Positions 1 through 5,035 of a stretch of 5,035 bases of DNA are shown here, in pieces. The notes under the pieces were generated by a model that was not told where the DNA came from, made no database searches, and worked only from the letters and a program-made list of their open reading frames with translations. Each line of letters opens with the position of its first letter. Positions within the stretch are counted from its first letter, which is position 1. The DNA is from an uncultured Chitinophagaceae bacterium (lineage in GTDB: Bacteria; Bacteroidota; Bacteroidia; Chitinophagales; Chitinophagaceae), in the NCBI GenBank assembly GCA_946885665.1, contig CAMPGT010000272.1:1-5035 (forward strand), given 5' to 3'. A program made the position numbers and the translations under genes.

Positions 1-618
1 AACGGTAGGCCTCCCCATTTTCAGTGTCTCATCGCAGAAGCCGTATTCCTGTTCTTCGTTGGAACTTACAATCACCAGGCGGTCCCTGCTGAATTCTTCG
101 ACGAGCTGATGATAGGTGTTGATGCCGTCCGCATCCAGGTTGGTGCAGGGTTCATCCAGCAACAGGCAGGGCGTGTCGGTAAAAAACGCCTGGGCAAGCT
201 TCACGCGTTGCTTCATGCCGGATGAGAAATAGCGGATCTGTTTATCAGCAGCTTTTTCGAGCCCCACGCGCCAGATTATTTCTTCAATGTTCGTCGCGCT
301 GAGCAATGGCTTGAACTTTTTGTGAAAGGTCAGAAATTCTGCGAGCGTCATTTCTTCTATGAGCTCAAGATAGGGGGCAGCAATCGCCACCTTCCTGAAT
401 ATTTGATCGGGTTCAATATTTTTGCCCTGGTGCTCGTAAGTGATCCTTCCCTCGCTGGCAACGATAGAGCCGGCAATCACCTGCAGCAGCGTTGACTTGC
501 CCGATCCATTGGGGCCAGTGATCGCGTAGCTTCTTCCTGAAATGAACTGGTAATTGAGATTGCGAAAGATCCACTCCCTGTTGAATCGTTTGCCGCTGTC
601 AGAAAGTGAAATCTGCAT
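1..618 (-). CDS. ABC-type ATPase (nucleotide-binding subunit), 3' end cut by window edge
   Basis: The reading frame runs from an ATG at 618 to the window edge with no stop, giving 206 residues. It is a cytoplasmic ATP-binding cassette, the motor subunit of an ABC transporter or related machine; the substrate is unknown. Visible motifs are Walker A GPNGSGKST (35-43), the signature FSSGMKQR (131-138), Walker B CLLLDEP (151-157) and the D-loop NLD (160-162). The SSGMKQR form resembles ABC-2/CcmA-like exporters. Oddly, the Q-loop region (76-92, VAIAAPYLEL) has no glutamine, and the H-loop reads SSNEEQ, with Asn187 where histidine is usual. No transmembrane subunit is visible in the window. The ATG lies inside the last codons of lpxA (20 bp overlap, different frame), which suggests translational coupling. 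Family members are about 205-230 residues, so only a short tail is probably missing. The ATPase call is secure; a role in envelope or lipid export is inferred from position only. Confidence 0.93.
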   Translation of the reverse strand, partial: MQISLSDSGKRFNREWIFRNLNYQFISGRSYAITGPNGSGKSTLLQVIAGSIVASEGRITYEHQGKNIEPDQIFRKVAIAAPYLELIEEMTLAEFLTFHKKFKPLLSATNIEEIIWRVGLEKAADKQIRYFSSGMKQRVKLAQAFFTDTPCLLLDEPCTNLDADGINTYHQLVEEFSRDRLVIVSSNEEQEYGFCDETLKMGRPTV

Positions 619-1405
619 CGGTGGCAGTTTTGGAGGGCCTCTTGATAATTCCTGTCCGCGAATTATTGATGAATCCCAGAATTTGTTCCTTTATCGGGCT
701 GGTGTCGAATTTTTCTTCGATGATCTGGACAGCAGAAGACGTTGTATTCTTCTCTACAAATAATATGTGGTAGATGTCGTTGATCTCATTGATCTTCTCT
801 TTTGAAAATCCTCTTCTCTGTAGGCCAACGATGTTGATGCCCATGTAGCTGAGCGGTTCGCGCGCGGCCTTGATAAACGGCGGAACATCTTTCCTGATCA
901 CGGTGTGACCGGCAATATAAGTGTGCTCACCGATATGGGTGAACTGGTGCGCCCCGGCCATCCCGCTCAAAATGGCATAGTTGTCGATCGTAACGTGCCC
1001 GGCAAGCTGCACCGCGTTGCCAAGAATCACATTGTTGCCGAGGATGCAGTCGTGCGCCACATGCGAGTAGGCCATCAGCAGGCAGTGGCTGCCCACAACG
1101 GTTTTCCACCTGTCCTTGGTGCCACGGTTGATGGTCACACATTCTCTGATCGTGGTGTAGTCGCCCACTTCTACAGTGCTTTCTTCTCCCACATATTTCA
1201 AATCCTGGGGGATGGCGCCCACCACGGCACCGGGAAAGATGCGGCAGTGTGAACCCACCGTTGCGTATGGCTGAACGGTGGCATGAGACATAATATGTGT
1301 ATTGTCGCCTATAGTAACATTATCCTGGATAACAGCGAAGGGTTCGATGGTTACGTTGTTCCCGATTTTTGCATTAGGATGTATATAAGCAAGCGGACTG
1401 ATCAT
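599..1405 (-). CDS. lpxA: Acyl-ACP--UDP-N-acetylglucosamine O-acyltransferase (LpxA)
   Basis: LpxA catalyses the first step of lipid A synthesis in the cytoplasm, moving a 3-hydroxyacyl chain from ACP to the 3-OH of UDP-GlcNAc. The protein is 268 residues, close to the E. coli length of 262. Residues 1-185 are imperfect hexapeptide repeats (for example IGNNVT, LGNNVI) that form a left-handed beta-helix; 190-268 is the alpha-helical C-terminal domain. Family landmarks are present: PQDLKY (66-71), HVAHDC (115-120) with His118 matching catalytic His125 of E. coli, AGH with His137, and AHQF with His153. The acyl-ruler position (E. coli Gly173) aligns with Gly166, which is compatible with a long 3-hydroxyacyl chain. 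The ATG at 1405 follows the lpxC-fabZ stop by 2 bp, and the 3' end overlaps the next gene. No Shine-Dalgarno sequence is evident. Identification is firm; the acyl chain length is inference. Confidence 0.97.
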   Translation of the reverse strand: MISPLAYIHPNAKIGNNVTIEPFAVIQDNVTIGDNTHIMSHATVQPYATVGSHCRIFPGAVVGAIPQDLKYVGEESTVEVGDYTTIRECVTINRGTKDRWKTVVGSHCLLMAYSHVAHDCILGNNVILGNAVQLAGHVTIDNYAILSGMAGAHQFTHIGEHTYIAGHTVIRKDVPPFIKAAREPLSYMGINIVGLQRRGFSKEKINEINDIYHILFVEKNTTSSAVQIIEEKFDTSPIKEQILGFINNSRTGIIKRPSKTATDADFTF

Positions 1406-1407
1406 AC

Positions 1408-2826
1408 TTACGCTTTAGGTCTTTTTACAATTTGTGCCACGAGGTCTGCTTCTGCCACCAGCTTGTCACCTATAAATATGGTGCCTTTCATTTCACAGAT
1501 CCCGCGCCTGATAGGATTGGATAGTTCCATTTTTAAAATGAGCGTGTCGCCGGGAACCACTTTCTGCTTGAATTTGCAATTCTCTATTTTGAGAAAGTAA
1601 GTATCGTATTGGTCCTCACTGTCCCTGGGAATAGCCAGGAAGCCACCGGCCTGCGCCAGCGCCTCCACCTGCAACACCCCGGGCATCACGCAATTGCCCG
1701 GGAAGTGGCCCTGGAAAAACGGCTCGTTGTAGGTAACGTTTTTTATGGCCACCACATGCTTGTCCGTAAGTTCCACCACCTTGTCGACCAAAAGAAACGG
1801 GAACCTGTGCGGAAGAACCTTTTCTATGGCGTGTATGTCGAGAACGGGAGGCTTTACCGGGTCGTATTTCGGGATATCCTGGCGGTGCTTGTACTTCTTG
1901 ATATGGTCCTTGATCTTTTTCGCAAACCGCACATTTGACGCATGGCCGGGCCTGTTGGCAATAATATGCGCCTTGAACGGAAAGCCGACCAGTGCAAGAT
2001 CGCCCACTACATCCAGCAGCTTGTGCCGCGCGGGTTCGTTCGGAAACCGGAGCTTGAGGTTGTTCAGGATTCCTTCGTCGCTCACTTTTACGTCGTTCTT
2101 CTTGAAAACCTTCGAGATCCTTTTTACCTGGTCGTCGGTGATGGGCTTGTCCACCACCACGATGGCGTTGTTGATGTCGCCGCCTTTGATCAGGTTATTG
2201 GCCAGCAGCCATTCGAGTTCGTGAAAAAACGAAAAGGTGCGGCAGGGAGCAATTTCCTTGTTGAAGTCGGTAATATTCTTCAGCGCCGCGTGCTGCGTGC
2301 CGAGAACAGGCGAATTAAAATCTATTAACGTGTTGATCCTGTACTCATGGTAGGGCAGCGCCACCATCTCCACTTTCTTTTCCTCGTCCACAAACGTGAT
2401 GTTGTGTTCGATGGAGTAATAAATTTTCCGGGCGTCCTGTTTAAGGGTCCCTGTTTTTTCCAACGCGGCCACGAAGGGCTCTGCACTTCCATCCAGGATG
2501 GGCACTTCTTCCCCGTCAATTTCAATGAGCACATTGTCCACCTGCATCCCCACCAGCGAGGCCAGGAGGTGTTCGATGGTACTCACCCTTCCTCCGTTCG
2601 ATTCGAGGGTGGTGCTCCTGTTTGTCTCGATCACATTATCAACGTCCGCCTTGATATAGGGTTTATCTTTAAGATCTACACGTCTGAATACTATGCCTGT
2701 ATTGGGTTCTGCTGCCTTTAAACGCATTGTAACCGACTGCCCGGTATGTATTCCCGCACCTGAAATGGTGATCTCGGATTTTATGGTGTGCTGAAAGTGA
2801 TCTCCGTTGCTGGTGGTCCGCTCCAT
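1408..2826 (-). CDS. lpxC/fabZ: Bifunctional UDP-3-O-acyl-GlcNAc deacetylase / 3-hydroxyacyl-ACP dehydratase (LpxC-FabZ fusion)
   Basis: One frame of 472 residues encodes two enzymes. Residues 1 to about 308 are LpxC, the zinc deacetylase of the committed lipid A step: [10 protein letters not shown] carries Glu85 and zinc ligand His86, [13 protein letters not shown] follows, then CRTF (195-198), RHKLLD with zinc ligands His268 and Asp272, and GH with probable catalytic His295. A basic, Lys/Pro-rich linker (about 309-328) leads to FabZ (about 329-472): [10 protein letters not shown], then GHFPGN with catalytic His374, and [12 protein letters not shown] with Glu388, at the 14-residue His-Glu spacing of the family. 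FabZ dehydrates 3-hydroxyacyl-ACP in fatty acid synthesis. This fusion is a known Bacteroidota arrangement. I chose the ATG at 2826; an in-frame GTG at 2832 would add two residues (Met-Ala), and the sequence does not decide between them. The gene is followed 2 bp later by lpxA. All catalytic residues I looked for are present, so both halves are probably active. Confidence 0.97.
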   Translation of the reverse strand: MERTTSNGDHFQHTIKSEITISGAGIHTGQSVTMRLKAAEPNTGIVFRRVDLKDKPYIKADVDNVIETNRSTTLESNGGRVSTIEHLLASLVGMQVDNVLIEIDGEEVPILDGSAEPFVAALEKTGTLKQDARKIYYSIEHNITFVDEEKKVEMVALPYHEYRINTLIDFNSPVLGTQHAALKNITDFNKEIAPCRTFSFFHELEWLLANNLIKGGDINNAIVVVDKPITDDQVKRISKVFKKNDVKVSDEGILNNLKLRFPNEPARHKLLDVVGDLALVGFPFKAHIIANRPGHASNVRFAKKIKDHIKKYKHRQDIPKYDPVKPPVLDIHAIEKVLPHRFPFLLVDKVVELTDKHVVAIKNVTYNEPFFQGHFPGNCVMPGVLQVEALAQAGGFLAIPRDSEDQYDTYFLKIENCKFKQKVVPGDTLILKMELSNPIRRGICEMKGTIFIGDKLVAEADLVAQIVKRPKA

Positions 2827-2868
2827 AGCCACGAAAGTATGAATCTTTTCAGGATAAAATATTGAGAA
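2827..2868 (-). other. Short spacer between lpxD and lpxC-fabZ
   Basis: This is the only noticeable intergenic gap in the operon, about 42 bp and AT-rich. It holds a purine-rich GAAAAG about 12 nt before the alternative GTG start at 2832, and TACTTTCG, which is one base off a -7 box but too close to the start codon to be a credible promoter. No inverted repeat resembling a terminator is evident, so read-through from lpxD is expected. Confidence 0.5.
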
Positions 2869-3921
2869 TTATGTAACTGCTTTCTCCATCAGTAGCTGCC
2901 TGATGAGGTTCTCGAGTTCTGTAATTCGCTTCTCTAATTCGGGGAGGTTTCTGGTCACGGCCTGGCTACGCAGGGCACTGGTATAATCAAATGCCGGCGA
3001 ACCGGTTACGGCAGAATTGGGCACCTTTATGGACTTGCTGACACCACTTTGGGCGTTGATTTTTACATTATCCGCGATCTGGATGTGACCAACAATGCCG
3101 GCCTGTCCGCCGATCATCACATTGTTGCCGATCTTGGTGCTTCCGCTAACGCCGGCCTGAGCGGCAATCACGGTGTTATGGCCCACCTCCACATTGTGCG
3201 CCACCTGTATGAGGTTATCGAGCTTGGCCCCGCTCTTAATCAACGTCGAACCCATCGTTGCGCGGTCGATCGTTGAGTTGGCGCCAATCTCCACATTGTC
3301 CTCAATTACCACGTTCCCTATTTGCGGCACCTTCTTGAAGCTGCCATCCGACTGCGGGGCAAAGCCAAAGCCATCACTGCCAACCACCGTTCCGGCATGG
3401 ATGCTCACATTTTTACCCACCACGCAGTCGTGGTAGATCCTTACGCCCGGATGCAGGATCGTGTAGTCGGCAACCCTTACATTATTACCGATGTACACAT
3501 TCGGATACACCTTCACATGATTGCCGAGGTTCACATTTTCGCCGATGTACGCAAAGGCGCCGATGAATACGTTTTCTCCCAGTATGGCAGTTTTGGCAAT
3601 ATAAGATGGTTCCTGGATGCCGGTCATCTGCTGCGTGATCATTTCCTGGTATTTGGAGAGGAGCGTGGCAAAAGCCGAATAAGGGTCACGAACGCGCAGC
3701 AACGTTGCCTTGAGGGGCTGTTTCAGTTCCTGCGTTTCGTTTATGATGATAATGGAAGCCCCGGTGCTATATAAATAATCTTCATATTTCGGGTTTGCGA
3801 GAAAAGCGAGCTGACCATGCGATGCCTCTTCAATTTTTCCAAACGAACCAACCACTGCATTCGGGTCGCCTTCCACCCTTGCATTAATTAATAAGGCTAT
3901 TTGCGCCGCAGTAAATTGCAT
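2869..3921 (-). CDS. lpxD: UDP-3-O-(3-hydroxyacyl)glucosamine N-acyltransferase (LpxD)
   Basis: LpxD adds the second 3-hydroxyacyl chain, from ACP to the 2-amino group of UDP-3-O-acylglucosamine, giving UDP-2,3-diacylglucosamine. The protein is 350 residues (E. coli 341). Residues 1-100 form the N-terminal uridine-binding domain, with FLANPKY (40-46), whose Asn and Tyr match the nucleotide-contacting pair of the family. Residues about 105-310 are hexapeptide repeats of the left-handed beta-helix, including GSDGFGF (181-187), the motif DNLIQVAHNV with catalytic His242 (E. coli His239), and VGH with His279 (E. coli His276). The C-terminal 326-344 is an amphipathic helix with Leu329/Ile333/Leu336/Ile340/Leu343 in a clean heptad, fitting a trimeric coiled coil. 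The ATG at 3921 follows the HD gene stop by only 3 bp. Identification is firm. A possible internal promoter lies at 3941-3948. Confidence 0.97.
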   Translation of the reverse strand: MQFTAAQIALLINARVEGDPNAVVGSFGKIEEASHGQLAFLANPKYEDYLYSTGASIIIINETQELKQPLKATLLRVRDPYSAFATLLSKYQEMITQQMTGIQEPSYIAKTAILGENVFIGAFAYIGENVNLGNHVKVYPNVYIGNNVRVADYTILHPGVRIYHDCVVGKNVSIHAGTVVGSDGFGFAPQSDGSFKKVPQIGNVVIEDNVEIGANSTIDRATMGSTLIKSGAKLDNLIQVAHNVEVGHNTVIAAQAGVSGSTKIGNNVMIGGQAGIVGHIQIADNVKINAQSGVSKSIKVPNSAVTGSPAFDYTSALRSQAVTRNLPELEKRITELENLIRQLLMEKAVT

Positions 3922-3924
3922 AGT

Positions 3925-5035
3925 CTAAGCATTGTAAAAACAAATATAGAATTTTTTCACAGGCGCTGACAGGGTTTGCTGGATCAGGGCATTGTCTACT
4001 TTCGATATATCCCTGACCGTTCCGTCCCTGAACAAAATGTTGATTCTTTCTTCCGACGGATCATACGTTGTGTTCTCTGCATTGCCTGTAAAAATAAAGT
4101 ACCGGCTCTCGTTTTCAGTAATATTCAATTTAGTGCAAATTGTATTCCGCATATTAGTAATCCATTCCTCATCAAAAGGTTCGGCACTTAATTTAACTTT
4201 TAATAAACGGCGGTCGATCAGCATTGTGCTCAGCAAAGACAGGATTTTGTCTGGGTGATGCATCCAGTTTTTGATGGTGGCCATCACGTCATAGTCGTCC
4301 AGCAGGCAAAATTTGTCAAAATCCTCCTTACTCTCCATCTTCACTTCATTCTTCAGAAAATAATCGAATGATATGGACGTGGAATGTACCTCCGAGCCGT
4401 TCTTCAGCAGCTCCTTTGCCCTCCTTACGATATTCACCAGCATCATCTCTGCACCCACTACCGTTTTATGCAGGTAAACCTGCCAGTACATCAGCCGCCT
4501 CGCCACCAGGAACTTCTCGATGGAATAAATGGCCTTTTCTTCCACCATCAACTCGCCATCGTGTACGGTGAGCATTTTAATGATACGGTCGTAACCTACC
4601 ACGCCTTCCGACACGCCGGTAAAAAAACTGTCGCGCGTCAGGTAGTCGAGCCGGTCAACGTCGAGCTGGCCCGACACCAACTGATGCAGAAAGTGCTTAT
4701 GGTACTGTCCCGTAAAGATGGAAATGGCGGTGGCAAGCTGTCCGTCGAATTCCTCATTCAACTGTTTCATGATCAGCAGCGAAATCGTTTCGTGATGAAC
4801 GCCGTGGATCAAAATCTTTTCGAGGGCGTGCGAAAAAGGGGCATGGCCAACGTCATGCAATAATATGGCGACCTTTGCGGCAACCTCCTCATCGGGGGTG
4901 ATGTCTATGCCTTTGCTTCGCAGTTCGGCAAGTGCATTTCCCATGAGATGAAAGGCGCCGAGCGAATGATGAAGGCGCGTATGAATGGCGCCGGGATAAA
5001 CAAGATGTGCAAATGCCATCTGGTTTATTCTGCGC
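3925..5035 (-). CDS. HD-superfamily phosphohydrolase (COG1078-like), 5' end cut by window edge
   Basis: The frame is open from the window edge to a TAG at 3925. An ATG at 5019 is probably not the start, because the five codons upstream read RINQ-type sequence that joins smoothly to MAFAHLVYPGA, the conserved early segment of this family. About 35-45 N-terminal residues are likely missing. Counting from that internal Met, the metal-binding HD residues are visible: His18 in RLHHSLG, His55-Asp56 in LLHDVGHAPFSH, and Asp122 in DVDRLDYLTRD, which aligns with the SAMHD1-type metal ligand. Relatives include SAMHD1 and bacterial dNTP triphosphohydrolases such as the YwfO/EF1143 group, so a nucleotide triphosphohydrolase activity is plausible, but the substrate cannot be read from the sequence. 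No membrane segment or signal peptide is visible. The gene sits directly upstream of lpxD with a 3 bp gap and is probably co-transcribed. Its link to lipid A synthesis is positional only. Confidence 0.92.
   Translation of the reverse strand, partial: RRINQMAFAHLVYPGAIHTRLHHSLGAFHLMGNALAELRSKGIDITPDEEVAAKVAILLHDVGHAPFSHALEKILIHGVHHETISLLIMKQLNEEFDGQLATAISIFTGQYHKHFLHQLVSGQLDVDRLDYLTRDSFFTGVSEGVVGYDRIIKMLTVHDGELMVEEKAIYSIEKFLVARRLMYWQVYLHKTVVGAEMMLVNIVRRAKELLKNGSEVHSTSISFDYFLKNEVKMESKEDFDKFCLLDDYDVMATIKNWMHHPDKILSLLSTMLIDRRLLKVKLSAEPFDEEWITNMRNTICTKLNITENESRYFIFTGNAENTTYDPSEERINILFRDGTVRDISKVDNALIQQTLSAPVKKFYICFYNA
3941..3948 (-). promoter_or_regulatory. Candidate Bacteroidota-type -7 promoter element upstream of lpxD
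   Basis: On the minus strand this reads TATATTTG, an exact match to the Bacteroidota -7 consensus TAnnTTTG. It lies 19 bp before the lpxD ATG, inside the last codons of the HD gene. If used, it would give lpxD and the genes below it a very short leader of roughly 10-15 nt. The expected -33 TTTG about 19 bp further upstream is poor (TGTC or CCTG at nearby spacings), so the call rests on the -7 box alone and may be chance in an AT-rich stretch that encodes Tyr-Ile-Cys. Confidence 0.25.

Noticed and set aside
1026..1041. A 16-bp exact match between lpxA (1026-1041) and lpxD (3116-3131)
   Set aside because: Both copies encode the same hexapeptide-repeat core (I/L-GNNV-I/M) of the shared beta-helix fold, so codon-level similarity explains it. 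There is no sign of a mobile or regulatory repeat.
1745..2328. Two overlapping plus-strand open frames (159 and 128 codons) opposite lpxC-fabZ
   Set aside because: They are antisense to the LpxC half, with no recognisable domain or promoter. The composition is what is expected from the complement of a conserved coding sequence.
2833..2840. TACTTTCG near the lpxC-fabZ start as a -7 promoter box
   Set aside because: It has one mismatch to TAnnTTTG, no TTTG at the -33 spacing, and sits practically on the start codon, leaving no room for a leader.
3322..3774. Plus-strand open frame of 150 codons opposite lpxD
   Set aside because: It is an antisense shadow; its periodic His/Val-rich look is the complement of the hexapeptide-repeat codons of LpxD.
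4384..4863. Plus-strand open frame of 159 codons opposite the HD gene
   Set aside because: It lies wholly antisense to a gene with clear catalytic motifs, has a His/Gln-rich low-information translation, and resembles no family I know. It is a shadow frame.
5017..5019. ATG at 5019 as the true start of the HD protein
   Set aside because: The codons upstream (RINQ) continue the conserved family sequence up to the window edge with no stop, so this Met is internal.

Overview
The window carries a compact lipid A (lipopolysaccharide) biosynthesis operon, with every real gene on the minus strand. Organism, by inference: a member of the Bacteroidota, possibly Chitinophagales. Three things point there: LpxC fused to FabZ in one polypeptide, the order HD hydrolase - lpxD - lpxC/fabZ - lpxA, and the absence of obvious Shine-Dalgarno sequences in front of the genes. 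The order-level placement is only a guess from protein similarity remembered by eye.

Layout in transcription order (high to low coordinates). (1) 5035-3925: an HD-superfamily phosphohydrolase whose 5' end lies beyond the window edge. (2) 3921-2869: lpxD, starting 3 bp after the HD stop. (3) 2826-1408: the lpxC-fabZ fusion, after the only real spacer in the window (about 42 bp). (4) 1405-599: lpxA, starting 2 bp after the fusion gene's stop. (5) 618-1: an ABC-type ATPase that overlaps lpxA by 20 bp and runs off the window just short of its likely C-terminus. There is no gene-free stretch longer than about 45 bp. I see no RNA gene, mobile element, CRISPR array or terminator.

How the genes work together: LpxA puts a 3-hydroxyacyl chain on UDP-GlcNAc, the LpxC half removes the N-acetyl group in the committed step, and LpxD adds the second 3-hydroxyacyl chain, giving UDP-2,3-diacylglucosamine. 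The FabZ half dehydrates 3-hydroxyacyl-ACP for fatty acid elongation, so it competes for the same acyl-ACP pool that feeds LpxA and LpxD. The HD protein and the ABC ATPase have no defined role in this pathway and are linked to it only by position.

Most of the window is ordinary core metabolism. The items most worth a second look are the ABC ATPase, which lacks the usual Q-loop glutamine and H-loop histidine and has no visible membrane partner, a perfect Bacteroidota-type -7 motif just before lpxD, and the enzyme fusion. I found no convincing undescribed system.
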